A DNA stretch of 64,000 nt, taken from Burkholderia anthina. Its GTDB lineage: Bacteria > Pseudomonadota > Gammaproteobacteria > Burkholderiales > Burkholderiaceae. The notes beneath the pieces were generated by a model. It was not told the DNA's origin and did not search any database. It saw nothing but the letters and a program-made list of their open reading frames with translations. The translations under genes and the position numbers were made by a program. Positions 19,503 to 27,910 of the stretch are shown here, one piece after another (the stretch's first letter is position 1; each line of letters starts with the position of its first letter). The stretch covers positions 124,001-188,000 of the forward strand of contig NZ_CABVLY010000005.1 in the NCBI RefSeq assembly GCF_902498995.1, written 5' to 3'.

Positions 19503-20795
19503 ATGACAACCCCTACTCGCATCGTGATCGTGGGCGGCGGGATCGCCGGATTGCAGCTCGCGACCCGCCTGGGCGAGCGCCTCGGCCGTTCCGGGCGCGC
19601 GCAAGTCACCGTCGTCGACCGCAGCCCGACCCACGTATGGAAGCCGATGCTGCATACGATCGCGGCCGGCACGCGCGACGTGCAGCAACAGCAGGTCATC
19701 TTCCTCGCGCACGCACGCGATCACGGCTACACGTACCAGCCCGGCGAGCTGAAGGGGCTCGATCGCGCGCGCCGCCGCGTGCAGCTCGGCGAGATTCGCT
19801 CGCAGAACGGCGAGCGCGTGATCGACGCGCGTGAGATCGAATACGACGTGCTGATCCTCGCGCTCGGCAGCCAGGCCAACGATTTCGGCGTGCCGGGCGT
19901 GCGCGAGCACTGCTACTTCATCGACAGCCAGCAGCAGGCCGAAACCTTCAACGAAGCGCTGCGCATGCGGGTGTTCCGCAGCATCGCGCGCGACGAGCCG
20001 TTTCGCGTCGCGATCGTCGGCGCCGGGGCAACGGGCGTGGAACTGGCGGCGGAACTGAGCCGCCTGCTCGAAGTGGCCCAGGCCTATGGCGATGCGACGG
20101 TGCGCGAGCGGCTGCGGCTTACGCTGCTCGAAAGCGGCCCGCGCATCCTTGCCGCGTTTCCGCCGAAGATTTCCGCGTCCGCGCAGCGGCGGCTCGAGCA
20201 GATCGGTTTTCATGTGCTGACGTCGACGCGCGTGACGGCCGCCGACGCGAACGGGTTCCACTATGGCGACGGTTCGTTCGCCGAAGCGGATCTGATGGTG
20301 TGGGCGGCCGGCGTGAAGGCGCCCGATTTCATGCAGGCGCTCGGCGGGCTCGACACGAACCGCGCGAACCAGGTCCTGGTACGGCCCACGCTGCAGGCCA
20401 CGACCGACGAGCACGTGTTCGCGATCGGCGATTGCGCGAGCCTGCAGCCCGACGGCCAGGAACGGCCGCTGCCGCCGACCGCGCAGGTCGCGACGCAGCA
20501 GGCCGAGCATCTCGCGAAGCACCTGCCCGCGTGGCTCGACGGCAAGCCGATGCCGCCGTTCGCGTTCCACGATTTCGGCGCGCTCGTGTCGATCAGCGAC
20601 TACGACGCGTTCGGCACGCTCGGGCAGTTCGGGTTCTTTCGCGGCGGATTCATCCAGGGGCGATTCGCGCAATTCAGCCACCTGATGCTGTACCGGCGGC
20701 ACCAGCAGGCGCTGCACGGATTCTCCAAGGCGACCTTGCTGTGGATCGCCGAACGGATCAACGGCTGCGTGCAGCCGCGCATCCGCCTGTCGTGA
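19503..20795 (+). CDS. NADH dehydrogenase-like FAD/NAD(P)-dependent oxidoreductase (type II NDH family)
   Basis: A 430-residue two-dinucleotide-domain flavoprotein. FAD is bound at IVIVGGGIAGLQLA (near residue 10) and by the C-terminal IGDCASLQPDG. NAD(P)H is bound at VAIVGAGATGVELAAEL (about residue 165-180). The layout and length match NDH-2 enzymes, which pass electrons from NADH to quinone at the membrane face without pumping protons. No clear transmembrane helix is seen, so membrane attachment would be peripheral. Its promoter carries a palindrome that the divergent TetR protein may bind. Confidence 0.9.
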   Translation: MTTPTRIVIVGGGIAGLQLATRLGERLGRSGRAQVTVVDRSPTHVWKPMLHTIAAGTRDVQQQQVIFLAHARDHGYTYQPGELKGLDRARRRVQLGEIRSQNGERVIDAREIEYDVLILALGSQANDFGVPGVREHCYFIDSQQQAETFNEALRMRVFRSIARDEPFRVAIVGAGATGVELAAELSRLLEVAQAYGDATVRERLRLTLLESGPRILAAFPPKISASAQRRLEQIGFHVLTSTRVTAADANGFHYGDGSFAEADLMVWAAGVKAPDFMQALGGLDTNRANQVLVRPTLQATTDEHVFAIGDCASLQPDGQERPLPPTAQVATQQAEHLAKHLPAWLDGKPMPPFAFHDFGALVSISDYDAFGTLGQFGFFRGGFIQGRFAQFSHLMLYRRHQQALHGFSKATLLWIAERINGCVQPRIRLS

Positions 20796-20839
20796 TGCCA
20801 CGCGTCGCGGCATCGCGTAACGTTTCGAGGAAAACAGAC

Positions 20840-21241
20840 ATGAACGACCGTGCAGCGCCCTGGCTCATGACCGTTGCCGCGATCGGCAGCTTCGACATGC
20901 CACCCGTCTCGTGGGGCGGCCCGCGGCGGCGCAGCATCACGCGCGACCGGTTGCCGTCGTGGGACCCGGCAAGCAAGCCGACCATCAGCGTGCTCGAACG
21001 GCCCACGGCCGACACAGTGATGATTTCGTGGTGCGATGCGTGCACCGGACATTACGGCTATCAGAAGTGGCGGCTGTTCACGACGCGCAAGCGCGGCGTC
21101 TGTGCGCTGTCGGGGCGGCCGATCCTGGCCGGCGACAGCGTCTACGCACCGCAATTGCTCGGCTCGGCGCCGGGCAATGCCGCCGCGATGGTGCTCGCGG
21201 CGTGCATCGATACCGCCGTTTCCGCGACGGCCGATGCGTGA
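20840..21241 (+). CDS. DUF3331 domain-containing protein
   Basis: A 133-residue cytosolic protein of unknown function. Its core (SWCDACTGHYGYQKWRL, then RGVCALSGRPILAGDSVY and NAAAMVLAACI) matches the DUF3331 family, which is largely confined to Burkholderia and relatives. Cys pairs (CDAC, CALSG) could bind metal, but this is a guess. GAGGAAAAC precedes the ATG. It follows the NDH-2-like gene by 44 bp and may share its transcript. Confidence 0.8.
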   Translation: MNDRAAPWLMTVAAIGSFDMPPVSWGGPRRRSITRDRLPSWDPASKPTISVLERPTADTVMISWCDACTGHYGYQKWRLFTTRKRGVCALSGRPILAGDSVYAPQLLGSAPGNAAAMVLAACIDTAVSATADA

Positions 21242-21518
21242 CGCGCAGGCCGGCGAGCACCTGAACGACCGATTCGTCGTTGTCGGCGACGATCGGCCAC
21301 GATCCGTCATGCACGCGATGGCGTGACCGGGCATGGCGCGTATCGATACCGCCGCCCATCTCGCGTCGCTGCAAACCGGCCGGGAATGCAATATATTTCC
21401 GTCGCATCCGCCGAGGGTGCCTGCCATCGAGCCCGGCATCCCTTCAATTGCGAAAGCGTCGCGCCTTCGCCACCGACCGACGCCTGAAATAAACCCGGCC
21501 TAACCGTATCAGCGACGT

Positions 21519-22034
21519 ATGCTTGCAAAGAAATCCCGAATCCTCATTGCGGCTGCCGCCATTTTCGCGGCTCATGCCCAAGCCCAATCCACCTCGCCGA
21601 CACCGGTTCCCGAACGGCTCCCGTACGACATTCCGTATGGCCCGCCCATTACGCTCGCGCAAGCGCGTACCGTCATTGCGGCGGCCGAAGCCGAGGCGCG
21701 GCACCGAAACTGGAAATACGCGGTCGTCGTCGTCGATAGCGGCGGCAATCTGATTTCGTGCGACAAAATGGACGACACGCAACTCGCGTCCGTCGAGATC
21801 GCCGAAGCCAAGGCGCGTGCGTCGGTACGTTTTCGCAGGCCGACCAAGGATATGCAGAATGCGATCAACAACGGCGGCGCGACCGGCAACCTCAGCATTC
21901 CGGGTATTCTCGCCGGCGAAGGCGGCATTCCGATCGTGATCGGCGGGCACTTGATCGGCGCGATCGGCACCAGCGGCGGCGCGGGCGTGCAGGACAGCGT
22001 GATCGCGGCCGCCGGTGCGGCGGCAATCAGGTAA
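21519..22034 (+). CDS. Secreted GlcG/HbpS-family protein
   Basis: 171 residues with a Sec signal (KKSRILIAAAAIFAAHAQAQ), then a single GlcG/HbpS-like domain: ITLAQARTVIAAAEAEARHRNWKYAVVVVDSGG, then GGIPIVIGGHLIGAIGTSG. Family members bind haem, cobalamin or small ligands, and secreted forms often accompany periplasmic dehydrogenases. Here it lies 471 bp upstream of a membrane dehydrogenase operon on the same strand. Its role is not known. Confidence 0.85.
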   Translation: MLAKKSRILIAAAAIFAAHAQAQSTSPTPVPERLPYDIPYGPPITLAQARTVIAAAEAEARHRNWKYAVVVVDSGGNLISCDKMDDTQLASVEIAEAKARASVRFRRPTKDMQNAINNGGATGNLSIPGILAGEGGIPIVIGGHLIGAIGTSGGAGVQDSVIAAAGAAAIR

Positions 22035-22505
22035 ATCGCGCACAACAGGCAGGCTCTCGACGAATCGATTATTCCTTCAACTGAATAGTCTTTTCTGACA
22101 TTTCAATTACAGCCGGTTTTCACGTATCCGAGGTCAATTGCAGCCCGGCGGATTCACAGCGTGCCGGCCGGAATTCGACGCCCGATTCCGTCGCGAAAAT
22201 ACGCGATCCCGGCAATATCGATACACTCCCCCTCACGATGAAAATTTGAACGGGGTTATTGGACGCGAAAATGGAACCGGTTCCATTTTCGCGTCCCCGG
22301 ATGATGCCCCGCCTTGACAGATAAAAAGCTGATTCTCACGGCATGTGGCATTCTCCGTTCCGCCGGTCATGATCGTTTGCCGGTGTGTTCGGATGCATGA
22401 CGCAATGCCGTGAAGGAAGACATTCCGGTCGTTGCGACCGGGAGCGACTCCCCTCGCGGAATCTTCTAAGAAAGAAAATATCTCTCGCTAAAAGACGAAA
22501 ACGAC
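22035..22505 (+). other. Intergenic region upstream of the membrane dehydrogenase operon
   Basis: No gene is seen. The stretch is notably less GC-rich than its surroundings and contains the 36-bp palindrome at 22261-22296. A TTGACA hexamer lies at 22314-22319, but no well-spaced -10 was found. It is the likely promoter and control region for the three genes that follow. Confidence 0.5.
22261..22296. repeat. Perfect 36-bp uninterrupted palindrome
   Basis: The left half is GGACGCGAAAATGGAACC (22261-22278) and the right half (22279-22296) is its exact reverse complement, with no spacer. It lies 210 bp upstream of the dehydrogenase operon. It may be an extended operator for a dimer or tetramer, or a cruciform-forming element. 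There is no T-tract typical of a terminator. Confidence 0.85.
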
Positions 22506-23096
22506 ATGGCCCCACACGATCATGAAAGGCGCGTCACAGCGCGCGCCGGCGTTACCCGGAGAACGGCGCTGAAAGTGATGGCGGCGGCGCTGACGCAAGT
22601 CGGGCTGTTGACCGCCGCCCCCGGATCCGCCTTCGCACAGCAGCCGTCGCTCGACGGCAAAACCTTTCTCGCGCTGTCGAAAGCGCTGACAGGCCATGCG
22701 AATCTCGACCCGACGACGGCCTCGCGCCTGGTCGACGCCTTCAGTCGCACGGATGCCAGTTTTGCCGCGCGTGCGACCGCGCTGGCGCGACGCGTCCGCG
22801 CCGGCCAGACACCCGCGCAACTGCTGGCCGATGCCGACGGCGCCGGCCTGCACGACACGGCGCTCGCGATCGTCGCCGCGTGGTACACGGGCACCGTCGG
22901 ACATGGCCAGAAGGCCGTCATGGTCGCCTATGCCGATGCGCTGATGTACGACACCGTCCACGACGGGATGAGCGCGCCGACCTATTGTTCGAACGGCCCG
23001 CTGTGGTGGACCGCCGAACCGCCGCCGGCCGATGTCGCGCCGCCCCGCAAAACGGTTGCGCCAGCAACTACCCCGCTCCAGCAAAAGCACGCCTGA
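22506..23096 (+). CDS. Small (gamma-type) subunit of membrane sugar/alcohol dehydrogenase, Tat-exported
   Basis: A 196-residue protein starting with a Tat-like signal (TRRTALKVMAAALTQVGLLTA). It is followed by the family pattern FLALSKALTGHANLDPTTASRLVDAF, HDTALAIVAAWYTGTVG and the C-terminal MYDTVHDGMSAPTYC...LWW. This is the small subunit of gluconate/sorbitol/glucose-type FAD dehydrogenase complexes, which carries the partner flavoprotein through the Tat system. It is first in an operon with the FAD subunit and the cytochrome, with stop and next start only 5 bp apart. Confidence 0.88.
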   Translation: MAPHDHERRVTARAGVTRRTALKVMAAALTQVGLLTAAPGSAFAQQPSLDGKTFLALSKALTGHANLDPTTASRLVDAFSRTDASFAARATALARRVRAGQTPAQLLADADGAGLHDTALAIVAAWYTGTVGHGQKAVMVAYADALMYDTVHDGMSAPTYCSNGPLWWTAEPPPADVAPPRKTVAPATTPLQQKHA

Positions 23097-23101
23097 ATCC
23101 C

Positions 23102-24754
23102 ATGAGAACTCCTGAATTTGAATCGAACGGCGACGTGTCGGCCGACGTCGTGATCGTGGGCTCCGGCGTGGTGGGCGGCCTGATCGCCGATCAACTCGTC
23201 AGCCAGGGCCATTCGGTGCTGATCATCGAATCCGGCCTGCGCATCGAACGCGCGCAGGCGGTCGAGAACTGGCGCAACATGCCCTTCGACAATCGCGTGG
23301 GCTCGGACTTCCAGGGGCTCTACCCGCAGGCGCCGAACGCGCCGGCCCCGCTGTATTTTCCGAAGAACGACTACGTCGGCCTGAGCGGCCGGGACGGCCA
23401 GAGTTTCCAGCAGGGCTATCTGCGCACGGTCGGCGGCACGACGTGGCACTGGGCCGCGTCGAGCTGGCGCCACCTGCCGGTCGATTTCCGGATGAAGTCG
23501 ACGTATGGCGTCGGCCGCGACTGGCCGATCTCCTATGACGAGCTCGAGCCGTACTACTGCCGCGCGGAAGAGCAGATGGGCGTCGCCGGGCCGAGCGATC
23601 CGGCCATGCAGTCGCCGTCGCAGCGCAGCCGCCCGTATCCGATGGACATGGTGCCGTGGGGCCATGGCGACCGGCGCTTCGCCGAAGTCGTCAACGCGCA
23701 TGGCTACCAATCGATCCCGATTCCACAGGCGCGCAGCACGCGGCCGTGGCACGGCCGCCCGGTCTGTTGCGGCAACAACAACTGCCAGCCGATCTGCCCG
23801 ATCGGCGCGATGTACAACGGCATCCATCACATCGAGCGCGCGGAGCGCAAGGGCGCGAAGGTGCTCGCCGAATCGGTCGTCTACAAGATCGACACCGATG
23901 CGAACAATCGCGTGACGGCCGTGCACTGGTACGACACGTCGCGCAAGTCGCACAAGGCGAGCGGCAAGATGTTCGTGCTCGCGTGCAACGGCATCGAGAC
24001 GCCGCGCCTGCTGCTGCTCGCCGCGAACGAACGCAATCCGCGCGGCATCGCGAACGGCTCGGACCAGGTCGGCCGCAACATGATGGATCACTCGGGCTTC
24101 CACTGCACGTTCCTCGCGAACGAGCCGATGTGGCTCGGCCGCGGCCCCGCGCAGAGCAGCTGCATCGTCGGCCCGCGCGACGGCGATTTCCGCGGGCAGT
24201 ATTCGGCCAACAAGATGATCCTGAACAACATCTCGCGCGTCGGGCCGGCCACGCAGCAGGCGCTGAAGCTCGGCCTGGTCGGCAAGGCCCTCGACGAGGA
24301 AATCCGGCGCCGCGCGATCTACGGCGTCGACCTGTCGATCAGCCTGGAGCCGCTGCCCGATCCGAACAACCGCCTGACGCTCAGCAAGACGCGCGTCGAT
24401 CCGCTCGGCCTCGCGTGCCCCGACATCCACTACGACGTCGGCGACTACGTGCGGCGCGGCTACGACGCGGCATGCAAGCAGCTCACGCATATCGGCAGCC
24501 TGTTCGACGCCGTCGAGTTCAACATCACGACGTCGCTGAACGCGAACAATCACATCATGGGCGGCACCATCATGGGCGCCGATCCGAAGAGCTCGGTCGT
24601 CGACGGCGACTGCCGCGCGCACGACCATGCGAACCTGTGGCTGCCGGGCGGCGGCGCGATGCCGTCGGCGTCCGTCGTCAACACGACGCTGTCGATGGCG
24701 GCCCTCGGCCTGAAAGCCGCGGATTCGATTTCCGCCAGCCTCGCGAAGGGTTGA
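23102..24754 (+). CDS. FAD-dependent GMC oxidoreductase, large subunit of membrane dehydrogenase
   Basis: A 550-residue flavoprotein with the FAD-binding start VVIVGSGVVGGLIADQL and the C-terminal NANNHIMGGTIMGADP...HDHANLWLPGGGAMPS, which holds the catalytic His and Asn region. Cys222, Cys223, Cys228 and Cys232 form a cluster-like motif, as in FAD glucose dehydrogenases that carry a 3Fe-4S centre. It has no signal peptide of its own and is probably exported with the Tat-borne small subunit. It should oxidise a polyol, sugar or sugar acid in the periplasm and pass electrons to the cytochrome c gene product downstream. The exact substrate is unknown. Confidence 0.9.
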   Translation: MRTPEFESNGDVSADVVIVGSGVVGGLIADQLVSQGHSVLIIESGLRIERAQAVENWRNMPFDNRVGSDFQGLYPQAPNAPAPLYFPKNDYVGLSGRDGQSFQQGYLRTVGGTTWHWAASSWRHLPVDFRMKSTYGVGRDWPISYDELEPYYCRAEEQMGVAGPSDPAMQSPSQRSRPYPMDMVPWGHGDRRFAEVVNAHGYQSIPIPQARSTRPWHGRPVCCGNNNCQPICPIGAMYNGIHHIERAERKGAKVLAESVVYKIDTDANNRVTAVHWYDTSRKSHKASGKMFVLACNGIETPRLLLLAANERNPRGIANGSDQVGRNMMDHSGFHCTFLANEPMWLGRGPAQSSCIVGPRDGDFRGQYSANKMILNNISRVGPATQQALKLGLVGKALDEEIRRRAIYGVDLSISLEPLPDPNNRLTLSKTRVDPLGLACPDIHYDVGDYVRRGYDAACKQLTHIGSLFDAVEFNITTSLNANNHIMGGTIMGADPKSSVVDGDCRAHDHANLWLPGGGAMPSASVVNTTLSMAALGLKAADSISASLAKG

Positions 24755-24758
24755 TGCG

Positions 24759-26264
24759 ATGAAACACACGATCCAACGACAACTTCGCACGCTGCGCGCC
24801 GCCGGCTACCGCGCGGCCATCGCACTCGGACTGCTCGGCATAGCCGGCAGCATGCCCGCGTTCGCGCAAACGGCATCGACATCGGCATCGGCCGATGCCG
24901 CGCTGATCGAAAAAGGCCATCAGCTCGCGATCGCGGCGGACTGCATGGCCTGCCATACCGCGCTCGACGGCGGCAAGCCGTTCGCGGGCGGATACGGCAT
25001 CGCGTCGCCGATGGGGCAAATCTATTCGAGCAACATCACGCCGTCGAAAACGGCCGGCATCGGCAACTACACCGAGGCGCAGTTCGCCCGCGCGCTGCGC
25101 GAAGGCGTGCGCGCGGACGGCGCACGCCTGTATCCGGCGATGCCGTATACGTCGTACAGCGGCCTCACCGACGACGACGTGCTCGCGCTTTACGCATACT
25201 TCATGCACGCCGTGAAACCGGTCGACGATCCCGCCCCCGTGACGAACCTGCCGTTCCCGTTCGGCATGCGCACCGCCATGGCCGGCTGGAACATGCTGTT
25301 CCTGACGAACAAGCGTTTCGAGGCCGACCCGGCGCACGACGCGCAGTGGAATCGCGGTGCGTACCTGACCAACGTGCTCGCGCACTGCAGCGCGTGCCAC
25401 ACGCCGCGCAACGCGTTGATGGCCGAAGACTTCGGCCGCAACCTGGGTGGCGCACAGCTCGGCGCGTGGTATGCGCCGAACATCACGTCGGATCCGGTGA
25501 GCGGGATCGGCGCGTGGACCGACAACGAACTGGTGTCGTACCTGAAGACCGGCCGCGCCCTCGGGAAGAACCAGGCGGCCGGCCCGATGGCGGAAGCCGT
25601 GCAGAACAGCCTGCAGTATCTGTCGGACGCGGATCTGCAATCGATCGTCACGTATCTGCGCAGCACGAAGCCGATCCGCGACGCGCACGAGTCTGCCCCG
25701 GCATTCACGCACGGTCGCGCGGTCAGCAGCGAAGCAACGTTGCGCGGCATGTCCGCGTTGAATGCGAACGGCTCGCTGACGACGGGCGCGGCGCTGTTCA
25801 GCGGCTACTGCGCGAGCTGTCACCAGGCCAACGGCAAGGGTAGCCCGAGTCAGGCGTATCCGTCGCTGTCGAACAACACCGCCACGGGCTCGCGCAATCC
25901 GTCGAACCTGATTGCCGCGATCCTGTACGGCGTCGACCGCGACGCAGGCGGCCAGCACGTGCTGATGCCGTCGTTCGGCGAGGATTCGTACGTCCAGCCG
26001 CTGAAGGATGATCAGATCGCCGCGATCGCGAACTATGTGCTCGCGCAGTACGGCAATGCCGACGTGACCGTGACGCCGGACGATGTGGCCGTCGCGCGCA
26101 GCGGCGGGCCGGTTCCGCTGCTCGCGCGGGCCCGGCCGCTGATGCTGGCGGCGCCGGTGGTTGTCGTGCTGCTGATCGTATTCGGGATCATGATCCGGCG
26201 ACGCCGCGCGCGCCGCGTGGCGCCCGACGGCCTGCCGCCCGAACGTTCGCCGCGGCAGCCGTGA
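24759..26264 (+). CDS. Tri-haem cytochrome c subunit of membrane dehydrogenase
   Basis: A 501-residue periplasmic cytochrome with a Sec signal (ending MPAFAQ) and three CXXCH haem sites: CMACH, CSACH and CASCH. A single C-terminal membrane anchor follows (LMLAAPVVVVLLIVFGIMI, then an Arg-rich tail). The layout is that of the cytochrome subunits of alcohol, gluconate and sorbitol dehydrogenases, which hand electrons to ubiquinone. It follows the FAD subunit by 4 bp and ends the operon. A perfect 12-bp-stem hairpin lies downstream. Confidence 0.94.
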   Translation: MKHTIQRQLRTLRAAGYRAAIALGLLGIAGSMPAFAQTASTSASADAALIEKGHQLAIAADCMACHTALDGGKPFAGGYGIASPMGQIYSSNITPSKTAGIGNYTEAQFARALREGVRADGARLYPAMPYTSYSGLTDDDVLALYAYFMHAVKPVDDPAPVTNLPFPFGMRTAMAGWNMLFLTNKRFEADPAHDAQWNRGAYLTNVLAHCSACHTPRNALMAEDFGRNLGGAQLGAWYAPNITSDPVSGIGAWTDNELVSYLKTGRALGKNQAAGPMAEAVQNSLQYLSDADLQSIVTYLRSTKPIRDAHESAPAFTHGRAVSSEATLRGMSALNANGSLTTGAALFSGYCASCHQANGKGSPSQAYPSLSNNTATGSRNPSNLIAAILYGVDRDAGGQHVLMPSFGEDSYVQPLKDDQIAAIANYVLAQYGNADVTVTPDDVAVARSGGPVPLLARARPLMLAAPVVVVLLIVFGIMIRRRRARRVAPDGLPPERSPRQP

Positions 26265-26293
26265 CTGACGGCATGAACGCAATGTAGCCGCCA

Positions 26294-26320
26294 GAGGTTG
26301 CCGCGATGCGCGGCAACCTC
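26294..26320. terminator. Strong hairpin between convergent cytochrome and carrier genes
   Basis: GAGGTTGCCGCG-ATG-CGCGGCAACCTC is a perfect 12-bp stem with a 3-nt loop, 30 bp after the cytochrome stop. There is no T-run on either side, so it may act as a bidirectional barrier or RNA stabiliser rather than an intrinsic terminator. Confidence 0.6.
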
Positions 26321-26369
26321 GCGAACCGCCGGCTCTCCCGGCGCGTGATGCACCGTCGCCGGCACACGC

Positions 26370-27698
26370 TCAGGTCAGGCTTGCCCGACCGGCCTCAGGC
26401 GCCGGCCCGTCGATCTGCCGCTCCAGTTCGGCGTCGAGATGCGCGGCATGCGCCGCGGCCTCGGCTTCCGACATCAGCTCGCCCTCCCACTTCGCGACCA
26501 CCGCGCTGGCGATCGAATTGCCCACCGCATTGGTGGCCGAGCGCCCCATGTCGAGGAAGGTATCGACGCCGAGGATCAGCAGCAGCCCGGCTTCCGGAAT
26601 GTCGAACTGGTGCAGCGTCGCCGCGATCACGACGAGCGATGCGCGCGGCACGCCGGCCATCCCCTTCGACGTCAGCATCAGGATCAGCAGCATCGTGATC
26701 TGCGTGCCGAGCGACAGGTGGATGTCGTACGCCTGCGCGATGAACAACGACGCGAACGTGCAGTACATCATCGACCCGTCGAGGTTGAACGAATAGCCCA
26801 TCGGCATCACGAAGCTCGAGATCTTGCGCCGCACGCCGAAGCGGTCGAGCGCGTCGAGGATCTTCGGGTATGCGGCTTCGGAGCTCGCCGTCGCGAACGA
26901 CAGCATGAACGCTTCCTTGATCAGCACGAGCAGCTTGAACACGCGGCGGCCGAGGAACAGCAGGCCGGCGGCGACGAGCGTGCTCCACAACAGGAACAGG
27001 CTCACGTAGAAGTCGCCCATGAACACCGCGAACTTCAGCAGGATCGACAGCCCGTTGATCGCAACCGTCGACGCCATCGCCGCCAGCACCGCGAGCGGCG
27101 CGAGCTTCATCACGTAGCCGGTGATCTTCAGCATCACGTGCGCCAGCTGGTCGATCGCGGCGACGAGAATCTTGCCGCGCTCGCCGAGCGCCGACAGCGC
27201 GACGCCGAAGAACATCGAGAACACGACGATCTGCAGGATCTCGTTGTTGGCCATCGCCTCGGCGAACGATTTCGGCACCATGTGACCGACGAAATCCTTC
27301 AGCGTGAACTTCGACGTCGCGAGATGCGCGGACGCGCCGATGTCCGGCAGCGGCAGGCCGAGATTCTCGCCGGGCCGTAGCAGGTTCGCCATCAGCAGCC
27401 CGAGCAGCAGCGAGATCAGCGACGCGGTGACGAACCAGCCGAGCGCCTTCACGAACACGCGCCCCACCGACGACGCATCGCCCATGTGCGCGATGCCGAC
27501 GACGAGCGTCGAGAACACCAGCGGGCCGATCACCATCTTGATCAGCCGCAGGAACACGTCGGACACGAGCGAGATGTAGCCGGCGATCTCGACGGCCGAC
27601 TGCTTGTTCGGAAACTGCGTGTAGATCAGGTAGCCGATGAGGATGCCGGCCGCCATCGCGAGCAGGATCCAGACTGCTGCGGACATTCGTTTGTTCAT
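26370..27698 (-). CDS. Dicarboxylate/amino acid:cation symporter (DctA/DAACS family)
   Basis: A 442-residue inner-membrane carrier of the glutamate-transporter fold. Landmarks are the first helices (WILLAMAAGILIGYLIYTQFP), SFATASSEAAYPKILDAL (the serine-rich re-entrant loop HP1), MPMGYSFNLDGSMMY (the NxDG region) and DTFLDMGRSATNAVGNSIAS (HP2/TM8 with the substrate-binding Asp). It may take up C4-dicarboxylates or glutamate/aspartate. It lies 212 bp downstream of gamma-glutamyltransferase on the same strand, so scavenging of released glutamate is an attractive but unproven link. Confidence 0.92.
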   Translation of the reverse strand: MNKRMSAAVWILLAMAAGILIGYLIYTQFPNKQSAVEIAGYISLVSDVFLRLIKMVIGPLVFSTLVVGIAHMGDASSVGRVFVKALGWFVTASLISLLLGLLMANLLRPGENLGLPLPDIGASAHLATSKFTLKDFVGHMVPKSFAEAMANNEILQIVVFSMFFGVALSALGERGKILVAAIDQLAHVMLKITGYVMKLAPLAVLAAMASTVAINGLSILLKFAVFMGDFYVSLFLLWSTLVAAGLLFLGRRVFKLLVLIKEAFMLSFATASSEAAYPKILDALDRFGVRRKISSFVMPMGYSFNLDGSMMYCTFASLFIAQAYDIHLSLGTQITMLLILMLTSKGMAGVPRASLVVIAATLHQFDIPEAGLLLILGVDTFLDMGRSATNAVGNSIASAVVAKWEGELMSEAEAAAHAAHLDAELERQIDGPAPEAGRASLT

Positions 27699-27910
27699 AG
27701 CGGAATTCGACGCACGGGGCAGGAATTGAAGGGCGAAAAGCGCACGCCGGTGCCGTGCCGCGGCGCGCGTGTTGCGGGTCGGTCGTGCCCGGCATGCCGG
27801 GCCGCCGCCGCGCTTGCTGCTGCGAAAGCGATCGCGACAGCGCGCGAACGGACGCGCTGGCGAACGCCGGCTGCAGCCGTGCAGCGTGATGCGCGCCAGC
27901 GCGCCCGGGA

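Noticed and set aside
22261-22296. Reading the 36-bp palindrome as an intrinsic terminator of the HbpS-like gene
   Set aside because: It lies 227 bp after that stop codon, has no loop and no T-tract. An operator or cruciform is more likely.
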